NCBI RefSeq assembly: GCF_009746625.1
Contig: NZ_VWXL01000052.1
Span: 124,001-188,000 of the forward strand
Length of the DNA stretch: 64,000 nucleotides
Direction of reading: 5' to 3'
DNA from: Caproicibacter fermentans
Lineage (GTDB): Bacteria > Bacillota > Clostridia > Oscillospirales > Acutalibacteraceae
Within the stretch, counting starts at the first letter, position 1. Each line of letters opens with the position of its first letter. Below, in pieces: positions 7,597 to 15,448 of the stretch. The position numbers were made by a program, and so were the translations under genes. The notes beneath the pieces were generated by a model, which saw only the letters and a program-made list of their open reading frames with translations, was not told the origin of the DNA and did not search any database.

Positions 7597-8364
7597 TCAG
7601 AACAGCTCCGGATGGTTTCGGCTGTAATGGAAAATATACTGCTGCGCAACGCCCGCGTATTCCCCGAAATCCTCCGGCTTTCGCCCGGGGAAGAGCACTT
7701 TCATCGCGCGCTTCATCCAGACGTCCATCGGGAATGCCTCCAGCCGGTGAAGTCCGTACAGCAGCGCGCAGTCCGCGACCTTCGGCCCGACCCCGGGCAG
7801 CGCCGTCAGCTCCCGCTTCGCTTCCTCCAGCGGAAGGCGGCGCAGGAGATCAAAATCCAGCGCGCCTTCCGCAACCCGGCGGGCCGTGCCGACCAGATAC
7901 CCCGCCCGGTACCCGCACCCAAGCGCGCGCAGGTCCTGCTCCGAAAGCACGGCGAGCGCTTCCGGCCGGGGAAACGAAGCGCACGCGCCGTTTGATTCCC
8001 CATAGGTTTTGCACAGGCGGGAAACCAGGCCTTTAATCCGTTTAATGTTGTTGCACTGGGACAAAAGGAAAGAGCAAAGCGCTTCCCATGGGTCCTGGTT
8101 CAAAATCCTCAGGTCCGGCGCGTAGCGCGCGGCCTGCCCCAGAATCGGGTCGAGCGCGCAGAACCGCTCGCGGATCGCTTCGTAGTCGCGGCCCATGTCG
8201 AAATAGTCCGCCCAGAACGCGTCCGACAGCACGCCGCTGAGGTTTTCCCCCGTGACTTGAACGCACCGGCTTCCGGCCGCGCCGCTCCAGGAGCCGTCCG
8301 GCAGGCGCTCCCAGCGGAAGCACTGCCCGCAGTCCACGGTCTGGCCGAGCGTGTCCAGATTCAT
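7597..8364 (-). CDS. 8-oxoguanine DNA glycosylase, OGG1-type
   Basis: A 255-residue HhH-GPD glycosylase resembling eukaryotic OGG1 and not the bacterial MutM. It excises oxidised guanine and can cut the strand by beta-elimination. The helix-hairpin-helix 'LPGVGPKVADCA' carries the catalytic Lys195, and 'FPMDVWMKRA' the catalytic Asp214; the N-terminal 'VDCGQCFRWER' matches the OGG N-domain. Start ATG 8364 follows AAGGAGG by eight bases; a leftward TATAAT sits at 8401-8406. Clostridia commonly carry this OGG form. The gene is monocistronic. Confidence 0.88.
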   Translation of the reverse strand: MNLDTLGQTVDCGQCFRWERLPDGSWSGAAGSRCVQVTGENLSGVLSDAFWADYFDMGRDYEAIRERFCALDPILGQAARYAPDLRILNQDPWEALCSFLLSQCNNIKRIKGLVSRLCKTYGESNGACASFPRPEALAVLSEQDLRALGCGYRAGYLVGTARRVAEGALDFDLLRRLPLEEAKRELTALPGVGPKVADCALLYGLHRLEAFPMDVWMKRAMKVLFPGRKPEDFGEYAGVAQQYIFHYSRNHPELF

Positions 8365-8520
8365 GACGCCGTCCCTCCTTTTTTGCTGAAATCAGCGTTT
8401 ATTATAGCATGGACCGGGCCGCGCTTCAACCGCCACGGGAATACGGACGGTTATCGGCAGAAAGTGGAAAAGCGCCGTCTTAGGTTTACATAATTGAATA
8501 TGCAGTTTTATGAATTCACA

Positions 8521-8574
8521 TTTTCCACAGTCGGCCCGCCTGACTTATTAACATTTTCCACAGAGTTTTCCACA
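8521..8574. promoter_or_regulatory. Cluster of three TTTTCCACA sites (DnaA-box-like)
   Basis: TTTTCCACA occurs at 8521-8529, 8554-8562 and 8566-8574, all in the same orientation, in the 400-bp gap before rlmB. Each differs from the DnaA box TTATCCACA by one base. The cluster could bind DnaA, or be chance in a T-rich stretch. The rest of the gap holds the divergent promoters only; a TATAAT at 8712-8717 probably serves rlmB. Confidence 0.35.
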
Positions 8575-8763
8575 GCTTGTTCGCGTATTTTATGTCAACT
8601 CATGTAAATACGATGGGTATAATCGGCCTTGCACGGGCGTTTTCCCGCTGCATACTTGCGGGGAAACCATGAAACTTGAGGAAATTTCCTGCTGTTTTCT
8701 GTAAAATATGGTATAATAACCAGTATCAATACAGGATGTCATCCGGATTTGGAGAGGTGCAAG

Positions 8764-9534
8764 TTGAAAAACGGCGGAGAAATACAACAGGACAGCGGCG
8801 TAATCGCCGGAAGGAACGCCGTCGCGGAGGCGCTGAGAAGCGGCAGGGCGATTGACAAGCTCTGCCTTGCGCGGGGGGAAAGGTCCGGCTCAGTCGCCGC
8901 TTTAATCGCCAAGGCGAAGCAGCGCGGCATTCCCGTCAAGGAAATCGACCCCAAAAAGCTGGACTTTATGTGCGCCGGGGCGGTTCACCAGGGCGTGGCC
9001 GCCATCGCGGCCGCGAAGGAATACGCGACGGTCGACGATATGTTTCAACTGGCACAGGAACGCGGAGAGCCGCCGTTTTTGATTATTGCCGACGGGCTGG
9101 AGGACCCCCACAACCTGGGCGCCGTTCTGCGCGTGGCGGAATGTTCCGGCGCGCACGGGGTGATTCTGCCGTCGCGTCGCAGCGTCGGGCTGACGTGGGC
9201 CGTTGGAAAATCCAGCGCCGGCGCCGTGGAATACGTTCCGGTCGCGCGGGTTACCAACCTGGCCAGCACGCTGGAGGACCTGAAAAAACGCGGCGTGTGG
9301 ATCTATGCCGCCGACATGGACGGCCAGCCGTGGTGCGAAGCGGATTATTCCGGCCCGACGGCGGTGGTCATCGGATCGGAGGGGTTCGGCGTCGGGCGGC
9401 TGGTCAAAGAAAAATCGGATTTTGTAATATCCCTGCCGATCAGGGGAAAGATAAACTCGCTTAATGCTTCCGTCGCATGCGGTATCATCTGTTATGAAAT
9501 CGCCCGGCAGCGGCTTGGAATTAAGACAAAATAA
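8764..9534 (+). CDS. rlmB: 23S rRNA (guanosine-2'-O-)-methyltransferase, RlmB/TrmH family
   Basis: A SPOUT-fold methyltransferase of 256 residues that 2'-O-methylates a guanosine in 23S rRNA (G2251 in E. coli). The N-terminal substrate-binding domain has 'VIAGRNAVAEAL'; the catalytic domain has 'DGLEDPHNLGAVLR', 'GSEGFGVG' and 'SLNASVACGI', the three knot motifs that bind S-adenosylmethionine. The start is TTG 8764, six bases after GGAGAGG; the frame continues upstream to TTG 8749 through that ribosome site. The next gene starts 18 bp downstream, so both may be on one transcript. Confidence 0.92.
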   Translation: MKNGGEIQQDSGVIAGRNAVAEALRSGRAIDKLCLARGERSGSVAALIAKAKQRGIPVKEIDPKKLDFMCAGAVHQGVAAIAAAKEYATVDDMFQLAQERGEPPFLIIADGLEDPHNLGAVLRVAECSGAHGVILPSRRSVGLTWAVGKSSAGAVEYVPVARVTNLASTLEDLKKRGVWIYAADMDGQPWCEADYSGPTAVVIGSEGFGVGRLVKEKSDFVISLPIRGKINSLNASVACGIICYEIARQRLGIKTK

Positions 9535-9552
9535 TACGGGAGTGCGGATCGA

Positions 9553-12500
9553 ATGGACGACAACGGAAAAACTCCGCAGAAAGATTATTCGGTCGAAGAA
9601 ATCCTAGCGGAGGCACGCATCATCAAGGACCGCGAAACATCCCCGGCCCCGGGCCCCGCGCGAAGCGAGCCGCCCGACAGGGAGGAAATTCTGCAGGGGG
9701 CCCGCCGCGCGCTGAATATGGAAGCGGGAACGGAGAAAGAGCCCGCCGAAGAGGAGCCCGGGGGGGACGAGCCGGAGCCGAAACGGAAAAAGCGCAGGTT
9801 TTCCCTGTTCGGGCGCAAAAAAAAGGATGAGGAATTCCGCGAGGAGGACGACCTTTATTACGGCCTTCAGCTCAAGCCGCTGGAGGAGTACCGCAAGGAA
9901 TATGAAAAAACCGTCCGCTCCGGGGGAGAGCGCGCGAACCGGGACGAAACCGGTTCCAGTTTCCCCTATCTTTTTGACGGAAGCGGGGAGGAAGACGTCC
10001 CGGATATGGCGGAGACCTTTGAACGGATCCACAGGGAACGCCACGAGCGGCTGGAAAAAATCATGCGGCAGGCGGGCCTTGACCCCGACGAGATTCTGCC
10101 GCAGGAGGAGCCTTCGCGCGGGCCGGAGGTTCCGGCGCCCGGGCCGCAGGAGCCGGAGGTTCCGCAGCCGGAGCGCCCCCGCGACCCGGCGGTGACGCCC
10201 GGGCCGCAGCGCCAGCCGGAGGTGCGCCCTCCGGTGACGAATCCCGTGCCGCGGCCGCCCGGAAAACCCGAAATCACAACGGGCGGGCGGCAGGAACCGG
10301 ACGAGCAGCCGGCGGATCCCGCCGAAAAGGAAGACAACGGCCCTGCGAAAGCGGAGGAAACTCCGCCCGTGCCGGTGAAAGAGCCGGTAAAGCAGCCGCC
10401 GCAGGCAAAAGAGGACCGGCGCACCCCGCCGCCGCGCACGGAACCGGACGACGGGCAAAAGCCGCAGTACCGCGCGTGCGCCGTGCCGACCCACGTGATC
10501 AAGCCCAGGTCATTCCGGGAGATTCTGACGGCGGAGGCCGCGGCCTATCCGCTGCCCGAACCGCCGGAGCCGATTCCGTTCCCCAAAAAGGAGAGCGGCC
10601 CGATTCCGGAGCCGGAGGAAGAGCCGGGTCAAAAGCAGGAGCCAAACCCCGAGCCGGACTTTGCGCCGGACGACCCGGAGCATTTGGGGAACTGGCCCGT
10701 GCCCGGCCCGCTGATCGGTGAAAACCCCCTGCCCGAACCGCGGGCCGGGGAGGAAGATCAGCCTCCGGCGCGCGGAACCAAACGCCGGTTCCGCCTGTTC
10801 GGCAGCGAGGAGCCGGAGGATTCGTCCGCCGAGCCGTTCGGGGAACAGGAGGAGCTGGACGATTATACGGATGAGGAGGACGCGCCCTCCGTCCGGCGCG
10901 ACCTCCTGCAAAACGTCACCCGGCTGTCCCTCCGGCTGGCCGTGACGGGCATCGCAACCCTGATTTTGCTTTTGGTCGGCTTTCTGGCCGAGCATCCGGC
11001 GGTCCTTCCGCCGGAGCTACATACGGTTCTGGACGGCGGGGCCTACCCGGTCCTCCAGCTTGTGTTTCTGTTCATCGCGGCGGCGTTCAGCTTTCCAACC
11101 TTCTGGAACGGCCTCCGGGGGCTGACCTCCTTTCAGGCAAACTCCGATTCGGCGGCGGCCGTCGCGGTTCTGGCCGTGCTGATCCAGACGGTGGTGCTGC
11201 TCGTTCTCGGCGTTCCGCAGGGAATCCATTTGTACGCGCCGCTCGCCGCCGCGGCTCTGTTCCTGAACGCCTGCGGCAAATTCAGCATGGCCAGGCGCAT
11301 CTATTCCAACTTCCGGTACCTTTGCGCGAAAGAGCCGAAATACGCCGTCAGAATTTACGGCGATTACAATACCTCCCTGCGCCTTGCCAAGGACTGCGTG
11401 ATCGGCGAGCCGCGCATCGCCTACCAGTCGAAGGCGGCGTTTCTCCGCAATTTCCTGCGGATTTCCTATACGCCGGACCCGGCCGACCATGTTTCTCAGG
11501 TGCTGGCCCCCGCCGGATTCCTGCTCAGCCTGGCGCTTTGCATCGGGTGCGCGTTCCTGACCGGGAACGCGGTTTCCTCGCTGACCGCCTTCACGGCGTC
11601 CTGCTGCATCTGCGTTCCGTTCACAAACATGCTCTGCGTCAACCTGCCGGTTTCCCGGCTGAGCGGCATCGCCCGCCGCGGCGGGTCGATGGTTTCCGGC
11701 TGGGCGGCGATCGACCGCTTCAGCGCGACAAACGCCGTGATGCTGGACGCGGAAGACCTCTTCCCGCGCGGAACGGTGATTTTAAACGGCATCCGCACGT
11801 TTGCCGGGCAGCGCATCGACGAGGCGATTGTGGACGCCGCCGCGCTGATGGGCACGGTCGGCGGCCCGCTTTCGGACCTGTTCGACCAGATCATCAAAAG
11901 CCGCCGGGAAATTCTGCCCAAAATCGGCGAGCCGGTCTATGAGGACGGCAGGGGCGTGACCGGGACCGTCTCCGGTCGGCAGATTCTGATCGGAACCCGC
12001 GAGCTGATGCGGGCGCACGGCATCGAGCCGCCGTCCCGCGATTATGAGAAGAAGTATATTCAAAGCGGGAAGCGGCTTGTCTATCTCGCGACCGAAGGGT
12101 GCCTGGTCGCCATGTTCATCATCAATTACCGCTCCGACCTGCGGCGCTCGCAGGAGCTGCGCCGGATGGAGCGCAACGGGATCGGCCTGATCGTGCGAAC
12201 CAGCGACCCGAATATCACGCCGCGTTTTCTGGCGGAGTGCTTCGGGCTGTACGAGCAGGAAATTACCGTTCTGCCGGAACAGCTCGGCCAGATTTACACC
12301 GATCTTGTTTCCGCGGAACCGGACCGGGCGGACGCGATGATCGCGACGAAGGGGCGGGCCTTTTCCATGCTCCGCCTGCTGACGGGATGCGTCCGGCAGC
12401 GCGGGAACATCTCCATCGCCGTCGCGCTTCAGGCTGCCGCCGTGGGCCTCGGGTTCGCGCTCGTGGCGTTTTTGTCGCTTTACTCCGGGCTTGAGCAGCT

Positions 12501-12579
12501 CAGTTTGACCGCGCTTTCCATTTACGAGGCGTTCTGGGCTTTTGCTGTTTTCCTCGTCCCCCGCATCCGCCGACCCTGA
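9553..12579 (+). CDS. P-type ATPase-like membrane protein with lost catalytic motifs, Pro/Glu-rich N-terminus
   Basis: A 1008-residue intact frame. Residues 1-450 are acidic and Pro-rich with two similar basic patches ('KRKKRRFSLFGRKK' and 'GTKRRFRLFGSEE'). About six membrane segments follow between residues 455 and 705. The rest follows heavy-metal P-type ATPases in order. A helix with 'CCICVPF' (684-690) stands where CPC would be. Next is 'RRGGSMVSGWAAIDR'. 'VMLDAEDLFPRG' (Asp732) stands in place of DKTGTLT, and 'GGPL' (770-773) in place of EHPL. 'GRGVTG' (799-804) and 'IGTRELM' are kept. 'RTSDP' replaces TGDN. No TGES or GDGxND is visible. The Asp survives but the Lys-Thr-Gly-Thr around it is gone, so ATP-driven transport is unlikely. 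It may be a scaffold or sensor. It lies 18 bp after rlmB. Confidence 0.7.
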   Translation: MDDNGKTPQKDYSVEEILAEARIIKDRETSPAPGPARSEPPDREEILQGARRALNMEAGTEKEPAEEEPGGDEPEPKRKKRRFSLFGRKKKDEEFREEDDLYYGLQLKPLEEYRKEYEKTVRSGGERANRDETGSSFPYLFDGSGEEDVPDMAETFERIHRERHERLEKIMRQAGLDPDEILPQEEPSRGPEVPAPGPQEPEVPQPERPRDPAVTPGPQRQPEVRPPVTNPVPRPPGKPEITTGGRQEPDEQPADPAEKEDNGPAKAEETPPVPVKEPVKQPPQAKEDRRTPPPRTEPDDGQKPQYRACAVPTHVIKPRSFREILTAEAAAYPLPEPPEPIPFPKKESGPIPEPEEEPGQKQEPNPEPDFAPDDPEHLGNWPVPGPLIGENPLPEPRAGEEDQPPARGTKRRFRLFGSEEPEDSSAEPFGEQEELDDYTDEEDAPSVRRDLLQNVTRLSLRLAVTGIATLILLLVGFLAEHPAVLPPELHTVLDGGAYPVLQLVFLFIAAAFSFPTFWNGLRGLTSFQANSDSAAAVAVLAVLIQTVVLLVLGVPQGIHLYAPLAAAALFLNACGKFSMARRIYSNFRYLCAKEPKYAVRIYGDYNTSLRLAKDCVIGEPRIAYQSKAAFLRNFLRISYTPDPADHVSQVLAPAGFLLSLALCIGCAFLTGNAVSSLTAFTASCCICVPFTNMLCVNLPVSRLSGIARRGGSMVSGWAAIDRFSATNAVMLDAEDLFPRGTVILNGIRTFAGQRIDEAIVDAAALMGTVGGPLSDLFDQIIKSRREILPKIGEPVYEDGRGVTGTVSGRQILIGTRELMRAHGIEPPSRDYEKKYIQSGKRLVYLATEGCLVAMFIINYRSDLRRSQELRRMERNGIGLIVRTSDPNITPRFLAECFGLYEQEITVLPEQLGQIYTDLVSAEPDRADAMIATKGRAFSMLRLLTGCVRQRGNISIAVALQAAAVGLGFALVAFLSLYSGLEQLSLTALSIYEAFWAFAVFLVPRIRRP

Positions 12580-12594
12580 GCAGCGTACCGCTGC

Positions 12595-13082
12595 ATCAAC
12601 GACCCGCCGTGGGGAACGGAGCAAGAGTTTACGGCTTAGCCGGGCGGGATAGAGGTTGGGTACTCCCAGAAGGCTAAAGTCGGGAACGCCGCAGGCGCGT
12701 CCGGTCCGGATGGACCATCAACGACCCGCCGTGGGGAACGGAGCAAGAGTTTACGGCTTAGCCGGGCGGGATAGAGGGTAGCCACTCCCGGAAGGCTAAA
12801 GTCGGGAACGCCGCAGGCGCGTCCGGCCCGGATGGACCATCAACGGCCCGCCGTGGGGAACGGAGCAAGAGTTTACGGCTTAGCCGGGCGGGATAGAGGG
12901 TAGCCACTCCCGGAAAGCTAAAGCCGGGAACGCCGCAGGCGCGTCCGGCCCGGATGGACCACCAACGGCCCGCCGCGGGGAACGGAGCAAGAGTTTACGG
13001 CTTAGCCGGGCGGGATAGAGGGTAGCCACTCCCGGAAGGCTAAAGTCGGGAACGCCGCGGGCGCGTCCGGTCCGGATGGACC
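12595..13082. repeat. Four tandem copies of a 122-bp noncoding unit
   Basis: Units begin at 12595, 12717, 12839 and 12961, exactly 122 bp apart, and differ at only a few positions. Each unit contains CTTAGCC-GGG pairing with CCC-GG-GGCTAAAG across a 20-nt loop, and a GGTCC/GGACC hairpin at its end. Because 122 is not a multiple of 3, the array cannot encode a repeated peptide in one frame. It fills the whole gap between the P-type-like gene and the next small membrane protein gene. No unique spacers are present, so it is not a CRISPR array. Confidence 0.9.
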
Positions 13083-13101
13083 TTTCGAACGGAGGAAAAA
13101 A

Positions 13102-13536
13102 ATGAATCTGAAAGAAATCGGCAAAAGTCTGCTTTGCGGTGTTCTGTTTGTTTCCGCTTTTTACTGGACGCTGGTGCTCACGTTTCTGACTCGTGATTTT
13201 TTCTTTTCGATTATGTTTGGCTCCGCCCTGCTGACCAACGCCGCGCTGGGGCTTCTGCTGGCGGCGGACAGCAGACGGCATGTCTTTTACAAATGGCTCG
13301 TTTCCCTTCCGGCGGCAATCGCGGTTTTTTTCTGTTACCGGCAGTCGAATTTTCTTTACGACTGGATGAACAGAATTCATCCGGGGTACGGGAACCTTTC
13401 GGCCGGCGGCGGATTTGCCGCTGCGGTCTGTCTGCTGATCGATTGCCTCTGCTTTTCCGTCGCCGTGGCCGTCGCCCTTGCCCTGACAAGACGAAACGTG
13501 AAAAAGGGAAGGGACCGCAGGGACGGCGCAATCTGA
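13102..13536 (+). CDS. Small integral membrane protein, unknown
   Basis: A 144-residue protein with four predicted membrane segments (about 7-27, 32-54, 63-80, 101-126) and a basic C-terminal tail. ATG 13102 follows a GGAGGAAAAAA site that starts just beyond the tandem repeats. Its layout ('FFSIMFGSALLTNAALGLLL') is like small uncharacterised membrane proteins of Firmicutes; I do not recognise a family. It may be co-transcribed through the repeat array with the preceding P-type-like protein, or the repeats may hold its promoter. Confidence 0.65.
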   Translation: MNLKEIGKSLLCGVLFVSAFYWTLVLTFLTRDFFFSIMFGSALLTNAALGLLLAADSRRHVFYKWLVSLPAAIAVFFCYRQSNFLYDWMNRIHPGYGNLSAGGGFAAAVCLLIDCLCFSVAVAVALALTRRNVKKGRDRRDGAI

Positions 13537-13545
13537 TCAAAAAGC

Positions 13546-13587
13546 GGGAGCGGAACGCCCAAACGAGGCGTTCCGCTCCTTTTTTTC
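13546..13587 (+). terminator. Intrinsic terminator
   Basis: GGAGCGGAACGCC pairs with GGCGTTCCGCTCC, followed by TTTTTTT. It lies 10 bp after the small membrane protein gene. Confidence 0.88.
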
Positions 13588-13858
13588 TTCGCCGTCGGCG
13601 GTCTTTTCCGGCCCCTTCGCGCGTTCGCGTTTCACAGGCCGGGTCGGTCCCGATTCCGGCGCGCCGGCCCGTCGGCTCTGCCGAAGCTTGCCTAAGCTCC
13701 GCAAAACCGCGGGACGACGCTTTTATTTTTACTTCCTTTCACCGCGCCCTTTCAGGCACACACCCGCCGCCGGCGGGGACAAACGGTCCCGCAAAGCTTT
13801 TCCGGACTTCCCGTGCGAAAATGAATCGCGGTACGCTGCCCCCGCAAGGCAACAAAAA

Positions 13859-13896
13859 GCACCGGTACGGAATTTTTTCATTCCATACACCGGTGC
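13859..13896 (-). terminator. Conserved hairpin, copy 1 of three (leftward terminator-like)
   Basis: GCACCGGT and GGAAT pair with ATTCC and ACCGGTGC. Read leftward it is followed by TTTTTG, like an intrinsic terminator, although no leftward gene ends here. The same hairpin recurs at 19635 and 61558, each time about 75 bases upstream of the conserved promoter, so it belongs to the repeated element. The 13588-13858 stretch before it holds nothing else I can name. Confidence 0.55.
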
Positions 13897-13938
13897 GCGC
13901 GTGCAATCTCAACGGACTTGCGAACTCTTTCCCCCCTC

Positions 13939-13967
13939 TGTACAAATACAGAAAAAGGAAGTATAAT
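13939..13967 (+). promoter_or_regulatory. Promoter of cloverleaf RNA, copy 1
   Basis: TGTACA, 17 bases, then TATAAT. The same hexamers and spacing occur at all three copies, although the spacer sequence differs, which suggests selection for promoter function. Confidence 0.7.
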
Positions 13968-13971
13968 AAGT

Positions 13972-14068
13972 CCTGCATTGCGCGGTGAAAACCGTTGTGT
14001 ATGGAGAGTGCTCTCCGTATACAGGGGGCAGGGTGCTTCCGACACCCTGTTCCTGCTTTGCACTTTTT
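13972..14068 (+). ncRNA. Cloverleaf noncoding RNA, copy 1 of three
   Basis: About 97 nt beginning 5 bases after the -10 and ending in TTTTT. Predicted folds are a closing stem (GCATTGC with GCTTTGC), a short hairpin CGGT-GAAA-ACCG, a long hairpin GTATGGAGAG/CTCTCCGTATAC, and CAGGGTG/ACACCCTG. The other two copies keep these stems with altered base pairs: the last becomes CAGAGTG/ACACTCTG and CGAGGTG/CCACCTTG. The CGGT hairpin becomes CGGT-TTT-ACCG in copy 3. No open frame is conserved. I cannot assign an RNA family; similarity between copies continues about 50 bases downstream, to an ATTTCAAC motif. Confidence 0.65.
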
Positions 14069-14209
14069 GTTTCTGCCCTGCAATTTTCATTATAAACCTG
14101 TTTTTTCCAGATTTCAACAGTATTTTTCGGCTCTTGCAAAGCCCCGGCGCCGGTTCCTTCGTGCGCCCGGGCTTTTTTGAAGCCGTTTTGGGATTTCACT
14201 TATCTGAGC

Positions 14210-14263
14210 TTGACAAACGGCGCGGAATATTATATATTACAAGTGTTATATAACAAACGTAAT
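14210..14263 (+). promoter_or_regulatory. Promoter and operator of the TetR-flavoprotein operon
   Basis: TTGACA (14210-14215), 17 bases, TATATT (14233-14238). Overlapping the -10 is the dyad ATTAC-AAG-TGTTATATAACA-AAC-GTAAT (14236-14263), whose arms and central 12 bp are perfect palindromes. This is the size and position expected for autoregulation by the TetR protein encoded just downstream. Confidence 0.8.
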
Positions 14264-14279
14264 ATAAGGGTGGTTCGAA

Positions 14280-14951
14280 TTGCCGAAGCAAAAGACGTCG
14301 AAAGAAGAAATTCTGAGGGCTGCGTTCCGGGTCTTGCGGGAGCAGGGGGCCGGCGAGCTGAACGCGCGAAGAATCGCGGAAGAGGCGGGGTGCTCCGTCC
14401 AGCCGATTTACAGCTATTTCGGCGGGATGGAAGAACTGATGACGCAGCTGTTTGAGGGCTGCCGCCGGTATTTATACCGATTCATCGAAGAACGGTCGAA
14501 CCCGGAGCAGCGGTTCCAATCCGCCGGCAAATGCCATTTGGCCTTTGCAAAGGAGGAAAAGAACCTGTTTCGGTTTTTGTTCCTCTCGCCCTACATGAAG
14601 GCAAACACCTTTGAGGAGGTTTACCGCCAATGCGCGGTGAACGGCGTTACGCAGGAAATAAAATCGACGCTCGGCCTTACGGAAGCGGGCGCCCGGCGGC
14701 TTTATATGAGCATGATGATTTATACGCACGGGATCGCCTGCATGCTTGCGGCGGAAGCGGCAAATCTTCCGTTTGAGGATATTCATCCGCAGGTGGATTT
14801 CGCGTTCTTCTCCTTTTTGAACCAAATCCGGAAAGAAGAGAATTCCGCGGGGCCGTCGTCCGGAGAAAAGCCTCGCGCCTGCGGGAACCGTAAGGAACTC
14901 GAGAATCGCGCCGGAAACCGTTCCGGCGAAGAAAGGTTGAACAACAAATGA
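14280..14951 (+). CDS. TetR-family transcriptional regulator
   Basis: A 223-residue regulator. Residues about 7-55 form the TetR DNA-binding domain ('EILRAAFRVLREQGAGEL', 'ARRIAEEAGCSVQPIYSYF'). The helical C-terminal part with 'HLAFAKEEKNLFRFLFLSP' fits the TetR_C group often seen in Clostridia. The start is TTG 14280 behind a GGGTGG site; no ATG with a better site exists nearby. The last 30 residues are hydrophilic and probably disordered. The gene overlaps the flavodoxin-like gene by ATGA, and a strong palindrome covers its promoter, so it probably represses the whole three-gene operon. Confidence 0.88.
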   Translation: MPKQKTSKEEILRAAFRVLREQGAGELNARRIAEEAGCSVQPIYSYFGGMEELMTQLFEGCRRYLYRFIEERSNPEQRFQSAGKCHLAFAKEEKNLFRFLFLSPYMKANTFEEVYRQCAVNGVTQEIKSTLGLTEAGARRLYMSMMIYTHGIACMLAAEAANLPFEDIHPQVDFAFFSFLNQIRKEENSAGPSSGEKPRACGNRKELENRAGNRSGEERLNNK

Positions 14952-15448
14952 AACTGATCATTCATGATCTGACGCCGGAGCAGGCGGAAACAATCCTCCC
15001 GAAGCAATCCGGAATCCGCGTGATTTCCGACAATGGGAAGATTCGCCACTGTGTCGGCTGCTTCGGCTGCTGGGTCAAAACCCCGGGGCAGTGCGTCATT
15101 CACGACGGATACGAAACCGTGAGCGCACTGCTGGCACAGTGCGAGGAGCTGATTCTGATCAGCAGGTGCTTTTACGGCGGATTCAGCCCATTCGTCAAAA
15201 ATGTAGTAGACAGAAACATTTCGTACAGTCTTCCGGACTTTACCATCCGCAACGGAGAAATGCACCACAAAGGCCGATACGACAACCGTTTTAAACTGTC
15301 GGTTTGTTTTTACGGGGAAAATATGACGGAAACAGAGCGGCAGACCGCGCGGGAGATGGTGCAGGCCAACACGGTAAACCTCAACGGTACGGCCGGCGAG
15401 GTTCATTTCGCGGAGCGCGCGGAAGATTTTAAGGGGGTGCTGTCATGA
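14948..15448 (+). CDS. Flavodoxin-like NAD(P)H-dependent oxidoreductase
   Basis: A 166-residue protein of the flavodoxin-like/FMN-reductase type. 'HCVGCFGCWVKTPGQC' is the Cys-rich loop seen in many clostridial multimeric flavodoxin reductases, followed by 'LILISRCFYGGFSPFVK', which corresponds to the flavin-contact strand-loop. It overlaps the TetR gene before it and the second flavoprotein after it, both by ATGA, showing tight translational coupling. The pair may form a two-protein reductase for quinones, nitro compounds or other electrophiles, with TetR as sensor; this is inference. Confidence 0.75.
   Translation: MKLIIHDLTPEQAETILPKQSGIRVISDNGKIRHCVGCFGCWVKTPGQCVIHDGYETVSALLAQCEELILISRCFYGGFSPFVKNVVDRNISYSLPDFTIRNGEMHHKGRYDNRFKLSVCFYGENMTETERQTAREMVQANTVNLNGTAGEVHFAERAEDFKGVLS

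Noticed and set aside
12595-13082. CRISPR array
   Set aside because: Units are contiguous 122-bp copies with no short repeat and no unique spacers; no cas genes in the window.
13972-14068. tRNA or tRNA-like gene
   Set aside because: Cloverleaf shape only; no T-loop TTCGAAT, no 7-base acceptor stem and no CCA-like end.
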